In this document: positions 11,324 through 23,818 of the stretch, piece after piece
Layout: each line of letters opens with the position of its first letter
Position numbering within the stretch: the first letter of the stretch is position 1
Assembly (NCBI GenBank): GCA_023375675.1
Contig: JALQBC010000051.1
Location: 124,001 to 188,000 of the forward strand
DNA length: 64,000 bases
DNA from: Cytospora piceicola
Lineage: Eukaryota; Ascomycota; Sordariomycetes; Diaporthales; Cytosporaceae
Direction: 5' to 3'
Translations under genes and position numbers: made by a program
The notes under the pieces: model-generated
Told to the model about the DNA's origin: nothing
What the model saw: the letters and a program-made list of their open reading frames with translations, nothing else
Databases searched by the model: none

Positions 11324-11605
11324 TGTGTGTGTGTGTGTGTATGCCGAGATGGTCGTTGCATTGTTGTTTTGTTTTGTGTTGTGCATTGCATCCAGCTCAG
11401 CTCGCATCTCGTATTGCCGATGATGGGGCCTGTCTCCTCACATTTTACTGCATGATTGTTTTCTCTACATAAGTAAATAGTATAGCGAATACTGTAGATT
11501 GCCCTCACATTGCTCATTGTGCTGTGCTGTTTCCTACTTCTTCCTATGCTCTGCTCATCCTCTTGCTTGCGCTTGCTTAATTCCTGTGCCGAAGACGATA
11601 TCAAC
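10897..11605. other. divergent promoter region of the transporter and CoA-transferase genes
   Basis: No gene. Holds a purine/dinucleotide microsatellite at 11281-11342. Likely contains promoters for the two divergent neighbours. Confidence 0.5.
11281..11342. repeat. (GA)n(TG)n microsatellite
   Basis: About 40 nt of GA-rich dinucleotide repeat passes directly into a (TG) run. Frames through it (poly Arg-Glu or Ser-Leu) are artefacts. Confidence 0.95.
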
Positions 11606-13484
11606 ATGGCGATGGCATCACGACAACTCCGGCGCGCAGTACCAACAACCCTCCGCAACTCATCACCAGCAATACCTCTCGGACTCGGCCGCGCAACAGC
11701 CCAACGGTGTAACAGCACGAGAGCAGCAAACGTTCCCGTCTCTGGTACCTCACCCCACCGCCTATTATCATCTTCCAGCCTCAGACGGTCCGCAAGTCTC
11801 ACCCCAGGGCCAGACACCAAGACCACCCCCAAGCGGGGGGAGTCCAAGCTGTTCCCCGATGCCGACGCCGCCGTAGCAGACGTCCAGTCCGGCTCGACCC
11901 TCCTCTCCTCGGGCTTCGGCCTCTGCGGCGTGGCACAGACGCTCATCACCGCCCTGCACCGGAGGGGCAAGGACAGCCTGCACTCCCTCACGGCGGTCTC
12001 GAACAACGCCGGCGTCGACGGCAAGGGGGGCCTGAGCGTCCTGACCAGGGAGGGGCAGGTCAACAGGCTGGTCCTGAGCTACCTCGGGTCCAACAAGGCC
12101 CTCGAGAAGAAGTACCTGACGGGCGAGATCGCCATCGAGCTGTGTCCGCAGGGGACGCTGGCCGAGAGGATCCGTTGCGCGGGGAGCGGCATTCCCGCCT
12201 TCTTCACGGCCACCGGCGCCCGTAAGTTCTCGCCTTCCCCTCCCCTCCTGGGTCCTTCCTCCCTCCTCTCTTGATCCTGTCTCGCAGCTAACCCCGAGAC
12301 ATCCCCCCCCCCCCAGACTCCCTCCTTCAGGAGGGCAAGATCCCCCACCGCCTCGACCCCTCCGGCAGGGTCCTCGAGCCCGGCCGGCCCCGCGAGACGC
12401 GCATCTTCAACGGCAAGACCTACCTGATGGAGACGGCGCTCGGCGGCGACGTGGCCATCCTGCGCGCCTGGAAGGCCGACAAGGCCGGCAACTGCGTCTT
12501 CCGGTACACGACCAAGGCGTTCGGCCCCATCATGGCCAAGGCGGCGAGGCTGACCATCGTCGAGGCGGAGAACATCGTCGAGGTCGGCGAGATCGACCCG
12601 AACGATGTGGACCTCCCGGGCATCTTTGTCGATCGGATCGTCCCTGCCACGGCGGAGAAAGTCATCGAGTTCCTGAAGCTGACCGAGGAGGAGGAAGAGG
12701 GTGGTGGTGATGCGACCAAGGCGGCGAACCCGGCGCAGGAGAAACGGAACAGGATAGCGCGGCGGGCGGCCAAGGAGTTGAGACACGGGTACTACGTCAA
12801 CCTTGGCGTCGGCATCCCGACACTGGCGCCGAGTTTCCTGCCAGAAGGCCAGAAGGTGTGGTTGCAGAGTGAGAACGGTATCCTGGGCATGGGCCCATAT
12901 CCTACCAAGGACGAGGTTGACCCGTAAGTGTTCGACCCCGTCACTCGTCCCTCTTAGTTTAGATCATGTTTTGTTTTCATGCATTAGAAGCTGACGGTGA
13001 CACATATAGCGACATCATCAACGCTGGAAAGGAAACAGTCACACTCCTCCCCGGAGCGGCAACCTTCGATTCATCCGAGTCCTTCAGCATGATACGGGGC
13101 GGACACGTAGACGTCAGCATCCTTGGTGCCCTGCAGGTCTCCGCGAATGGCGATCTCGCCAACTTCATGATCCCGGGCAAGGTCTTCAAGGGCATGGGCG
13201 GGGCCATGGATCTCGTGTCCAACCCGGACAAGACAAAGATAGTCGTCGCCACGGAACACGTTGCCAAGGACGGCAGCTCCAAGGTCGTGCAGGTCTGCAC
13301 GCTGCCGCTGACGGGCGCGAGGGTCGTGAGCACCATCATCACGGACCTGTGTGTGTTCCAGGTCGATAGGGAAGTTGGCACGTTGACGCTCACGGAGATC
13401 GCGCCTGGTGTGGATGTCGAGGAGGTGAAGGCGAAGACGAATGCCACGTTTACTGTAGCTGATGACTTGCAGGTGATGGAGTAG
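11606..13484 (+). CDS. succinyl-CoA:3-ketoacid CoA transferase (SCOT), mitochondrial
   Basis: Moves CoA from succinyl-CoA to acetoacetate (ketone body use) in the mitochondrial matrix. Three exons, 11606-12221, 12317-12923 and 13010-13484, give 565 aa. The fused A and B domains are in the usual order. A-domain motifs are GFGLCG near residue 97, AVSNNAG and CPQGTLAERIR with GIPAFF. B-domain motifs are YYVNLGVGIPT and the active-site QSENGILG with the catalytic Glu near residue 391, then GGHVDVSILGALQVS. The N-terminus from 11606 is Arg/Ser/Thr-rich without acids (MAMASRQLRRAVPTTLRNSS), a good mitochondrial presequence; an in-frame ATG about 60 nt upstream is less likely. Intron 1 ends in a run of 13 Cs. 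A Glu/Gly-rich linker (EEEEEGGGD) joins the domains. Converges on the next gene. Confidence 0.95.
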
Positions 13485-13747
13485 GATGTGATGGGTGAGC
13501 GAACTTGTATATAGCGGATATTGGGACATATGCGTTGACAAACTCTGGGGACCATGTCTGGGGGTTGTTTGGCGAATACTTGTGCAGTTTGAATTCAGCA
13601 TAGAAAGCCTTGAAGGTTATAGATTGCATTTATGCACTCTAATATATCTACGTTCGTGACAGGGCATATATCATTAATCCTCACCTCACCTCACTTCCAA
13701 CCACACCCAGACTTCACCTCCGCCACTACACAGCTACCCAAGCTGTT

Positions 13748-14712
13748 CTACAACCTGGCCGCAAAGTTAGCACCACCCACGGCCTCAACGATCCCGTCCA
13801 CACTCCTCAGGATCCACTCGCTCCCCTCGTCCCCAGCTAACCACTCCCACCCCCTGCTCTCCTCCTCCCCCTCGGCCTCGCGCACGTGCCACCCCTGCTC
13901 GACCGCCTTCCGCAGCCCAAACACGTGGCTCAGCACCTGCGGGCCCACGCCCGTCTGCGCGCGGAGGCACGCGATGGCCGCCACGCTGGTCAGCACGCGG
14001 CCCAGGCGCGCCAGCCCACCCGCCCCGTCCTCCTCCCCCTCCCCCTCCTCCCCCCGCGGGTCCGCCAGCAGCGGCGCGTAGTGCGACCCCAGGATGTGCA
14101 CGGGCAGGTCCGGGTGGGACTGGGCGAGCCTGTCGATCAGCTTCCTGTCGAACGGGTCGTACACGCTCGCCCACAGGGCCAGCCCGTCGGCGTTGCGCCG
14201 GGCGAGGTTCTCGGGGGTCAGCGCGCGGGAGGACCTCGTCTCGAGGCCGGACTGGACCTCGGGGGGCAGCGAGCTGCGGAAGGCGCCGAGGCAGTTTATG
14301 GAGCGGGGGATGCCGTTGAAGGAGATGCACTTGAGGCCGACCTCGCGGATGAGCTCGGCGGCGGGGATCGGGTCGAGTGGTTTGTAGGTCTGGGCGGAGG
14401 GGTTGGACGCGGCGGCGTGGAGGGTCGCTAAGGAGTCGGGGGAGTTGAGGGTGAAGGTTGCTGCTGCCTATTCGGTTGGGTTAGTCTTGTGTGGTTCGAA
14501 TAAAACATGGACGAGAAGGGTAAAGACAGTGGAAGACTCAGACGTACGGACAATGCCAGCCATGGCCTGGGGCCAACATTCTTAGAGTGCGCCTCGCTTG
14601 CTATCCTCTCGTAGATCTTTCCAATGCCGGCTGGTGCCTTTGCTGGACCGGGATTCGCAAAGGGCGCATTGATGAGCTCCTTAAGAACGGGTGAGAGCCT
14701 CGACCTCGACAT
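13748..14712 (-). CDS. conserved fungal protein with CMD/AhpD-like helix
   Basis: Two exons, 14712-14548 and 14467-13748 (80-nt intron), encode 294 aa. The start is the ATG at 14712, just after a GTGGTT repeat in the 5' flank. The protein begins SRLSPVLKELINAPFANPG and has a strongly patterned core: LIREVGLKCISFNGIPRSINCLGAFR (given here in part) and IACLRAQTGVGPQVLSHVFGL near residues 210-230. The last stretch resembles the alkylhydroperoxidase/carboxymuconolactone decarboxylase helix, but the CxxC pair of AhpD is absent. I believe homologues are common in filamentous fungi without assigned function. Gly/Glu low-complexity (EEGEGEEDGAGG) sits between. The very high GC opens long frames on the opposite strand; codon pattern and the intron favour this strand. 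Confidence 0.75.
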
Positions 14713-16112
14713 GGCAGCTGTGATTATGGTTGTGGTTGTGGTTGTGGTTGTAGGCACTTCGGCTCCGGGAAGGTGTCTGGCCGTCTTGTGTACTTAAGTA
14801 TTGTATCGCTGCTCGCCCCCTAAACTCGGGTTTCTCGTTAGATATTCTATACTGGTTAGTACTTCGAACAGGTAGCTACTTGGTCAATCAGTCAGTCGGT
14901 CAATCAATCCCGTGGAACAGTGGAATAGGAAGTTGGTCGGGCGTTGTTGAGCCGAGGGACGGCGGGGGACGTTGACGGCATACAGAAATATCACCGCCCG
15001 GTAAATCCGATCGGCATCAGTGTTGACTGTGGCCCGTGCGTGTCAACGTCTGTGGTTGTGATGGAAGTGCTACCAATTTGCAAGAACACTTTATATGGTT
15101 GAGAAAAACGGCATTGTATAGTAGTAGGCTTTCCGACCCAAGAATAAGTGTTGCTGCTGCCTCTATAGCGGAATGTTTCGGCCAGTTGTCACCTCTGAAC
15201 GGCCAACCGGATAGAAACCCTGACGATAACCTCCTTTTCATGTATACAGCCAGCCCGGCAGCACATGCTTTAAATTCGTCCAAACCAATGCTACGCACCT
15301 GGAACTTGGGACGAACATTTGAAAGCTACCAGCAATTATTTATATTCGCTTGGGGCCGGGTAATAATGTCTATATCTCTTGCCTCTTCTTTCGGACCCGT
15401 GTTGAAGCTGTCCGAAGTTTCTGTGTCAGGCACTTTATTATCGCCCATCAGACAGACACAGTTCTTGCCACATTCAGAGGCACGAACCCGCAGTCGGTAG
15501 GCCCAGAGGCGTCTTCCTTCGCACTGGCTTCAGACCATCCCTCCCCTGGACACATCGTCTGGGCTTCCCAGGTATATCCACTTGCATCCCCTCATATCTC
15601 CGTATACCTCCTCCTTTCTCCTCCTATCTCTTCATGTCTCTCTGTACTCTCCATCCCTTCCAACGTGTTTATACTTCCAGGTTGATCTTACTGCTGGACG
15701 GAACCAGGACTTGGTACCAGATGTTGACGCTAAAGCACCAAGGAACCAAGAGGCACCGGGATCGCGCATGCCGAGTTCAGTGGGCAGCAAACTTCTGATG
15801 CGGTAGTGTTTCCAAGGTTGCCTTCTCAAAGGCCTTCCTTCGGCTCGTAGTGAGATATGGTCCCGGAGGACCAAGATGCCGTGGTGTTGTCATCATCAAG
15901 GGGTCGACCGGAAGTTTGGCGGTAGCCTCCAGGGAGCTTTTGTGCGCATAAGAACGGATTCCGACCCTGCGCCAGGAGCTCGAAGCCGGGTTTGGAACCA
16001 TCATATGCGGCCGCACGCTCTCCTGGCCGGCTCACGACCGTTCTTACCACTCCTTGTCCTTGCATTATCTATGAAACACACGCCTTTCCGCCTTGAATTG
16101 ATACCGCTCCTC
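14713..16112. other. intergenic, with hexamer repeat at 14728-14751
   Basis: No supported gene in 1.4 kb. A (GTGGTT) repeat sits at 14728-14751. Overlapping frames of about 90-150 codons on both strands at 15017-15500 have no splice support or known motifs, so I do not call them. Confidence 0.4.
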
Positions 16113-18969
16113 TCAGAATCCAAAGTCTGGCAAGTTGCTCCAATTCATCCAGTCAAAGTTGGTGGCATCCTCCCAACTGAGCCCAGTCCCGCTCCCACTT
16201 GCATTACCACCACCACCAGCGCCTCCCGCAGCACCACCACCAAACCCGCCAGGGTCGAATTCGCCCCCCGCCCGGTTGAGCGCCTCCACGATCTGGTCGT
16301 CGCTCATAGCCGAGAACTGGAACAGATCAGATGAGTTCGCCGCCGTCCAGCCTGGATTGTCGTAAGTGGCGAGCGCTGCCGACGACGACGGCGGTGGCGG
16401 CGGAATGGCAAAGCCGGCCGAGTCCACGTTCGACGAGGTCGATGCCGGACGTGTGTTGCTGTTAGCAACCGCGTGGCGCGAGAAGGGCAAGCCACTTGAC
16501 GACTGGCGTGCATACTCGCCATAGGCCGCTGCGGCCCCCGGTGTCCCTTGACCATGTCGCGAAGGCCCAGCTGACTCTGTCGCGCTCGCCGCCTTCTTGA
16601 CCAGTAAGCGCAGGTACTTGCCGTACAGTCGCCCCAAGCCGTTGCGGTGCTTCGTGATGCCCCCAACCTTCTCCAGTAGGTCCGCTGTCTCCTCGATCAG
16701 CGTCCTCACGCTAGGTGCCAATATACTGCTACTATTTCCGCCGGTAATCTGAGTGCTCAGTTTCAACGCGAAGCACGCCGCGAACGAAACCATGATGGCC
16801 GAATTGTTGGGCATCGAGAATAGTTGAGCTTCCCCCTGTACGGCAGCACGCATCACGTTGAGCGCGGCAGAGAGGCCTGCGGTCCGGAAGAAGTGTCGTA
16901 CTTCGAGGGGTGCGGTAGGGTGGTTGATCACGCTGCTATATATAGACAGGCGGGTGTGGATGACAAGGATTTCCACATATGGAGGAAGACGGTGCTCTGT
17001 TTGTTCTGTCAGAGAAGACTGCGATAAGGACTCGAAAAGGCGCGACTTACGAGGCCCTGTCCCTATGGACATCCCCCACTCAAGGTGCCATTGTTCAAAG
17101 AACCGGTCGACTGCGCTTTGTATTCTTGCACGCGTTAGCCGGACGTCGGGGTCTTCGAGGTCAGAAGAACAAGGGACTTACGACTGCGCGATGAGGGAGC
17201 CATCTGTCATTCCCTCCCTCGAACCGTCACACATAGAGCGAATTGTAGCGAACAGGTCATCCAGGTCCCTCCTCAGCACTGCCAAGGAAACCAGGTGGCT
17301 ATCCATGCTGTCTGCTATATCCGATATATGCCACCTGTCGCATCTCCTGATGAGGGGCGTTATCGGTATCGTGTAGTTCCTGCCTCTTGCCAGACACATG
17401 CCCCGTTCGAGGACAAACAGCGCGATCCAGCATCTTTCCCTCCGCCTCACCAGCCTGCGGCCCAGCTCGGAGCTAGGATCAATGTCCTTGAATCCGCCCT
17501 GTTTCAACGCGGTTTCTGGGTCCATGCAGTCCTGCCTTGCCAGGTCTCCAGCAGTGCCGTTCCTGAATCGTTCCCATGGCGTTGATATCCTGGGTAGCTG
17601 CAGGTCTATAGCGATAGTAGTGGCCATCGACACATACCAACAGGTCTCATCGTCGGTGCTATGAACACCAGGACCCATCCAGGGAACATTGACCATGAAC
17701 GCTAGGACAATTTCGGTAGACCTATGCCGCTTTTCGATGATTTTGTTTGCGAGCCATTTGCAATGGTTCGAAAGTCGTCTGGAGAGTGCGCCGGCTGATT
17801 CGATGAAGAGTGCCGAAGCTGCCATGATAGATGTGAACAAAAATGAAGACCGAGAACGTGTCCACGGTACGGTGTAAAGAGCTGGGTCGAGACCCCATCT
17901 CGTGTGAGCCAAATTCTTGTGGAAGCTGCGACAATGATACGTTAGTGGACAATGACGAAGTCTAACACGTGTTGGGGGCAACTCACAAGACGAATAGCGT
18001 TTCCGCCTCGTCCTCCGTCACCAGCCCCAGTTCGATTGGGTCATAGCCTTCAGCTCGATCTAAATTGAAGGCAGTAGTCCCAAAGAAGTTCTCCACATAG
18101 CGCAACTCAGGGTCGAGCTCCTCAACAATAGTACTGGCTGCTTGGTGGGACGTGGCCGTCCCTGGGGACTGGCCGTGACTCGAGGCGGGCGACAGATGCA
18201 GGTTCGAGGCTCGAGCCAGTAGCTGAAGCGGATTCTCGGCGTCCTCGACGGCAAGACGCTCCTCGACTTTGACAAGACGCTGTGAGACAACGGATGGGCG
18301 ACGCCCGCCGGTATCCTTCCTCGGTCGCGGGCTGTCCTCTTCTTCCTCAGACGATGAGTAGTCCTGGTGGTCACTAGAGGCTGCTGTGTTGAGACGAGGC
18401 CGCTTCCTACTGTCTCCACTGCCGCTGAGCTGGGGATCTTGGCCGTTGGATATCATGGCCTTGAGCTCGGATATGGCCTTCCCGGCATCTGTTCCTTGAA
18501 ACCCGGGACCTGCCCTCTGAAGTGCCTCTTCCACCTGGTAGAGAGCCTTTTCCAGACCCTTGCGTTTGCTTTGAGTAGCAAGTAGTTAGCCTATGGCAGT
18601 CGTGGGATTACATCTAAAGGTTGGTAGGACACACTTCTTGACGCCTTTCCTCCTACCAACGTTGAAGGTTGGACGAACACATTCGGAACCAGTCTGGACA
18701 CAGCGACGACAGCGAACAGGGTCGTTGCCCTTCTCACAGCGTACCTTGCTCCTCCTACATGACAGGCAGGCGGCTATCTTGGGGGTACGGTGTTCGCTGA
18801 CGGGTGATGCGGTCTGGCCACCGCCATTCTGTCCGTAGTGAGACAGACCCGGCGACGTGGCACTACTCAGCGAGTGATCGGGGTGGCCACTGGAGCCACT
18901 GATAGTGCTGGCATGAGGCGGCTCCTTCTTGACAGTGACGGTATCAGCTGTGGTCTCCGGGTGCTCCAT
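16113..18969 (-). CDS. Zn2Cys6 fungal transcription factor
   Basis: Five exons (18969-18635, 18568-17987, 17925-17182, 17124-17051, 17005-16113) form an 875-aa frame. The start is the ATG at 18969. The DNA-binding zinc cluster has Cys at 68, 71, 78, 87, 90 and 97, in the exact C-x2-C-x6-C-x8-C-x2-C-x6-C spacing. A basic linker (GRRKGVKNKRKG) and a coiled-coil-like dimerisation helix follow, then an acidic Ser-rich patch (SSSEEEEDSPRPRK). The middle region holds AFMVNVPWMGPG, RRLVRRRERCWIALFVLERG and ARGRNYTIPITPLI, typical of the fungal-specific regulatory domain. The C-terminus is Gly/Ser-rich ending in an aromatic/acidic tail (NFDWMNWSNLPDFGF), probably the activation domain. Intron 4 is only 45 nt. 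The target genes are unknown; I see no adjacent pathway cluster. Confidence 0.9.
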
Positions 18970-21502
18970 TGAGATGAGTGGGTCCAAGGTACCCTGTCGA
19001 TACCAGGGAGGAATCCGAGAGACGCGGGCTGGCGGTGGTGATATATGTATGGTAGATAGCTCCCCTGTGTGTGCACCATCCGGTACTGCTGGGATAGAAG
19101 GGGGGGGGGGTCACTCAGACCCGGCCATACTCGCCTCTTCAGAGGAAGGAGCCTATCCGCTGTTTCGGAAGTGAGAAGGTGAGCAAAGTGTGAACTGTCT
19201 GTCACCTTACTCGCTGACTGAGGCGGATGCTGTCGAGTCGAAATATGGTGTAGGAACGTTCTCCCGGTGCCTGATTGTGTGGTATTGTGAGTGAGTGGGT
19301 GAGTAGGTGATTTGCTGGTTGCTTGTTGCTGGCTGCTGGTCGCTGGTTGCTGGTTGACTGTCACACGTGATCAGACTTGAAACCCCCAGATAGCAGCACA
19401 AGTCCGCCCCGCAGGTGAAGCTTCAGGGTATGGTATGTCGAGTACATACGGTACGTTGGTAGTGTACATGCCAGAACCGCCAAGGTGTAGTGGAAGCTGT
19501 GGGCGGGCAGCGTTTCCTCGTTATAATAGGTCTTTTCTTTTCTCCCCGACTTTTTTGGGCCAGCTAAACGTCATTGATTGGGTGATCGACGCGTAGGCCC
19601 GGTTTTACCCCAGTGCACGTGCCCTCCCGTCAACGTCGGATACCGTACACTACCGTGTACCGGTATACGGTGCAGCCCCGTTTCCTTCTTAGCGTCCCCG
19701 GCTCGTTACCGTTGTTATCCGCCGTTATCCGCCGTCGTTCTTAGTCAACGTTAGAAGACTCCGTTTTACTTCGATCTCATCTCATCTTCATCACGAACAA
19801 AACCCTGGAATCGTTTACTGTATACTTAGGTAGGCTGCTTGCTGTCTTAGATATTAATACGACTGTGATGTCTCATCCTGTCCCTGATTACCTCGCGAGC
19901 ATCGACTCTAGGCCCAACACTAACGTCGCCGCTTGGAGGTAAACTTCCCATAACCATCTCGGTCCGCGCCTTTTCCGGTGGGCGTCATCATCTGTCTCGT
20001 CGATATTGTCAGTGTCAGCGTCTCCAGCCAATGATCCGTCTGTCTTCTGAACCTCGTCGGAAAGCCTGTTTCTTCCCTGACAGGCTTCACCCTTCTCGAA
20101 CCTTCCTCACAGTGCTCCCTGCCACTGTGTGTCCTTGGTCGTCCTTCTGCTTCCACCACCTGGGTATAATCAACACGTGCAAGCTGTGTCTCGAGACCTA
20201 TGGCCGGATCTTTATCTGTTAATATATCCACCTCTCCGAAGGTGGCCCGCCTCACTTTAGTCTGGTGTCGTCGACTGGGATGCAACGGATGGCTGGGGCG
20301 ACGTCGATAGCGTCGTGTTTGTTGTTTCATGTTTATCGGGCAAGTGTTGCGATTTCAAAGTCAACACGCAGCTGATGTCTTGGGGATTGTGTCATGCTCA
20401 CGGAAAAACAGAAAATAAATCCGACGAGACAAGAAGTCCAAAGTTACTGAGCTTTAGAGCCTTTGCTACTCCGAGACACTCCTAAACTGACGTCCACCTG
20501 GGCATTTACCGATGTTAGACTCGGTCTCCACCCGCAATTCAAGAGACATCGATGGGGCTTTCTCCGTGGGCCGAACCAGGAGAGGAAAGCCTTGCCATAT
20601 TTGTCTGGTGTGTGCGTACTCCGCATAGTGTGGCCACGACTTTCACCCTTGTACTCGAATGTGCGTGTTGGCCGGGCTGACATTCGTCGCCGTCTATGTG
20701 GCGGCCTAATTCCATGTCTGGTTTGCCAATCAATCCACCCTCCGCAATTTTGTTAGTGTTAGGACCACAATCTTCCTTGTTCCGGAAAAAGATGATGTTA
20801 TAACTCATACCACTCTGTTGTTGGGTGCTGCCCATGCTTGAGGTCAACTGGTCTTCCAGGGCTTTGAGCATGCACACGTGGTGCTGGGTCAGGCTTTATG
20901 TTGCTCAGCCTAACCAACAACATTGAATTGCACTGCCTCTTGCTTAAATGGATTTGTGGATTTTGTAAACAGCGACTATAATTGCCTTGCCTCAACACTG
21001 TGTTGTGTAATTATACTCTGGCAATAAACAGTGTCTCGTCCCTATCAGGCGGTGCAGAATAAGTTATCGTTGAAGGCACTGGGGTAAAGGTACGCCGTCA
21101 CGTTATTGATGTCTCTCCTCGACCCTACAAAATCAATACTGCCCTAGGATAGGAAACAAAGCAATTATCATGCTGGACGTCCGGCTTTGGCACTCACTCA
21201 TAATTGGACAATGACATTGCCAGTATACCTGTGGACCAGAACCAAAGCGTAGAAGAAAGCCTATCCCGCGTTATTGTCTGGATCTCAAAGGGCATTGTCA
21301 ATAGCAGACAGCCATGTTGGCTCTAAGCTAGAGTCAAAGGAGACAGAGGCATATATAAACCCGGACTTCCCCGGTGCCTATTCGATCTTTATACTGATCT
21401 CTCCTCAACTCAGGCTGCAACTGACCTTTCAAAACTAACCCTCAGAACTCACAGAAAACAAAACCAACAAATCTCTTGGAACAACACCCAAAATCAGGCA
21501 TC
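18970..21502. other. intergenic
   Basis: No supported gene in 2.5 kb. Contains a run of GCTGGTTGCTGGTTG-type repeats near 19310-19355 in the upstream flank of the regulator. A single-exon 136-codon frame from an ATG at 20330 (minus, ending 19920) is basic and motif-free, and may be chance. Confidence 0.4.
21352..21359 (+). promoter_or_regulatory. TATA box of the Cys-rich gene at 21503
   Basis: TATATAAA lies about 150 bp before the ATG at 21503. An A/C-rich leader (ACAAAACCAACAA type) follows, as in well-expressed fungal genes. Confidence 0.55.
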
Positions 21503-21877
21503 ATGTGTAAGTGGACAGCCACCCTCTACCGCTGCGAGCACTTCACACTCCGCATCACCGAGTCCTGCGGCTCCCAATGTCTAGGCGTAGATCAGCTGAC
21601 CTTGGTACTCAAGAAAAACGGCGGCGTCTTCGACTGGTGTCCCCACAAGTGCGGGAGGCTCATCGAGGCCGGTCGTCAGAGCGAGCTTGTCGCCCGCAGC
21701 CAGGCCCCTGGCAGCGGGCAGACCGACATGGAGACGTTTGACAAGATGTACCTGCTGGCTGGTGGAGGGGAGGAGGTTAGGGAGAACGATTACAGTATCC
21801 ACGGTATGGGCTTCGCGGATTTCATCATTGCTCTGACTTTTGGCATGTCTCGCTTGAATGACGGTGAGGGTATGTAA
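21503..21877 (+). CDS. small Cys-rich protein of unknown function
   Basis: Single exon, 124 aa, from the ATG at 21503. No signal peptide. The N-terminal half has paired Cys/His: MCKWTATLYRCEHF, then ESCGSQCLG, then DWCPHKCGRL, which could bind zinc. The rest is acidic and ends near an ADFIIALTFGMSRL hydrophobic stretch. A good TATA box and leader support transcription. The first 12 nt after the start (ATGTGTAAGTGG) contain a perfect donor sequence, GTAAGT, so a spliced form beginning Met-Cys... is possible; the unspliced frame is clearly protein-like and I prefer it. I do not recognise a named family. Compare the tiny Cys-rich gene at 55047, which starts with the same 12 nt. Confidence 0.6.
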   Translation: MCKWTATLYRCEHFTLRITESCGSQCLGVDQLTLVLKKNGGVFDWCPHKCGRLIEAGRQSELVARSQAPGSGQTDMETFDKMYLLAGGGEEVRENDYSIHGMGFADFIIALTFGMSRLNDGEGM

Positions 21878-22436
21878 GTAAGTAGACCTCTTTTTGCTGC
21901 TGGCCAGTCTGACCTCAATAAATTTGCACAGCCGAGTGGCTACTGAAGAATAATTTTCTAAATCCAAAGTATTTTACTGCAATCAGCGAGTAGTTCCCGA
22001 GTTGTGCTTCTGTGCCGAGGTCCTTGAACCAAATTATTGAATTCGTATATATAAATGCATTCGCGCCTCCCAGCCTCCCAGTCTTCTAGCCGGTCAGACC
22101 ATTTCATTCCTCGGCCGCAACAGAAGTGCGCAGCCCGGGGCCATGGAACTGGATGAGGTAGCTTCCGTAGGCCTGGTCACACAGCGTTTCGTAAACTAGG
22201 AAAGCGGTGGCATGATGAGTGTTGCTCTGTCAGAGTCAAAGAGGTAAAAAGCTCTCAAGGGTACGTGGAAGACTTGGCCACCTGAGATGGAGGAAGCGCA
22301 TATTGTCCAATATGCATTCAAATTAACAATTAGGAGTGCCCTTGCATAGAGCCAGCCCATTGGTATACCTCAACGGCCTTCAAATCTCCGGTCCACATAC
22401 TGGCTTGACCTGGGCCACCAACACTTCCACCACCCC
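21878..22436. other. intergenic
   Basis: No gene seen between the two neighbouring 3' ends. Confidence 0.4.
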
Positions 22437-23818
22437 TCAAACCCTGCAGACATGCCTTAACGTCCTCATAGGCGCATAATATTTCCCACACCCCCGACAC
22501 CGACTCAGGTCACACAGGGCAAACGTTTCTTCCTCCCATCTCGGGTTCCCCCTAGCATCCCACACGTCGAGAAGGCCATTCATCTTCAGGATTTGTTGGT
22601 TGCCTTCATAGTCCGACATATCTGACTGTAAGCCGTCACCGCTGTCGTCGCTTGTGGCCCGAGATACAGGTGTCGGAGTAGCAGTGTCAAAAGGCTGGTT
22701 GGCGGCACGTTGATTTCGATGTTGATTCTGATGTTGATTCTGAGGTTGATTTTGACGTTGATTTTGATGATGATGTGATTGTGATGGACGTTTTCGGTCA
22801 TGTGTACCAGCATCCCTCACGTATGTAGGCTGTCGTCCATCTCTCGAAGAGGCTGGGTTATGCAGGCCAGGTGTTGTTCGCGACGACCGCTTCACACCAT
22901 GTTTCGCTACAGCAGTCCTCCTCCTTGAAGGCGTAGGAAGCATCGACTTCTGCCCGTCATCCGAGTAGCACCCGCCTTCATCGTCACGATCGTCCTCGTC
23001 CTCGCTACTTTCACAAGCCACCCCACGCGCGGCTGGAAAGATACTGCGCGTGATCTTCCTAGCCGAGTGCAACATCTTCTTCAGCGGCGTTCGTCCCTTA
23101 TTCCTCAGATTGGCAGTGACGAGTGGTGATCGATTCGGGGTCGTCGGGGCGCTTGCTTGGGCAGACTTCGCTTCTGGGACGTGGCGGTGTCGAGACGCTG
23201 GGGGGTGAAGAGAGTGTTGATGTCTGTGGGCTCGATGCTCTTCACGGTCTCGCCTAGTCGGTGTGTTCTGATGACGGCTCTTGTCGCGTCCATGGTGGGG
23301 CTCCGCATGTCCCGCGTGTGTCGGGTTGCCATAATGACGAGGAAGATTTCTTGAGTCCAGCTGTCAGTTTGGTGTGTCTTCAAGGTTGGGAGGGAGATCA
23401 AAGAGAAGGCGAGTACTTGCTCTTCTGGAGATTGGAAGCCAACACTATAGGTCGGAGTCGGAGCGAATTGCATCCTGCTGTCACCGGGTTGGAGGCCCCA
23501 TCGACCGGTACCGTAGTTGCCACCCCAGGTATATGTACTCCACGGATTGGGCGCCCTGTCGCCTGGAAGTGGAGTGTTATAGCAAGCGTAAGGGACAGCG
23601 TAAGGGACTTGCTGAGGGTCGTATCCCCAAGCTTGTGGCGGTGGCATTGGCCGCGGAGGCGCGTACTCGAAGCCATTCACGCGGTAAGGAAGCTGCGTCG
23701 GAGGCATGCTTGGATAAAAGGCGAGGCCATGAGGAGGTTGGGAAGGGTCGAAAATTGGCTGGTTGTACTGAGACTCTGAAAAGGCTCGATGGAGAAGGAA
23801 GTCTTGGTCTGTGTCCAT
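22437..23818 (-). CDS. low-complexity, Pro- and Asn/Gln/His-rich protein with Cys/His tail
   Basis: Two exons, 23818-23417 and 23360-22437, separated by a 56-nt intron (GTACTC...CTGACAG), give 441 aa. Without splicing the first frame ends and a second begins, so the intron joins them. The N-terminal third is Pro/Tyr-rich (PPTQLPYRVNGFEYAPPRPM). The middle is basic, and an acidic patch SSEDEDDRDDEGG follows. Then comes an Asn/Gln/His repeat, residues roughly 330-350, encoded by a short 12-nt-type tandem repeat. The C-terminus has ALCDLSRCRGCGKYY...RHVC, four Cys plus His, which could form a zinc knuckle. No signal peptide or membrane segment. Likely nuclear or RNA-associated by composition, but this is inference. 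Confidence 0.65.
22709..22770. repeat. short tandem repeat coding Asn-Gln-His
   Basis: Five or more degenerate copies of a 12-nt unit around GTTGATTCTGAT. It lies inside the coding region and is read on the minus strand as alternating Asn/Gln/His. Confidence 0.85.

Noticed and set aside
11146..12063. Long minus-strand frame containing Ser-Leu and Thr-His repeats
   Set aside because: It is the translation of the GA/TG microsatellite and the reverse of the CoA-transferase gene.
19920..20330. 136-codon single-exon frame, minus strand
   Set aside because: Has an ATG but no motif, homology cue or promoter signal; not called as a gene.
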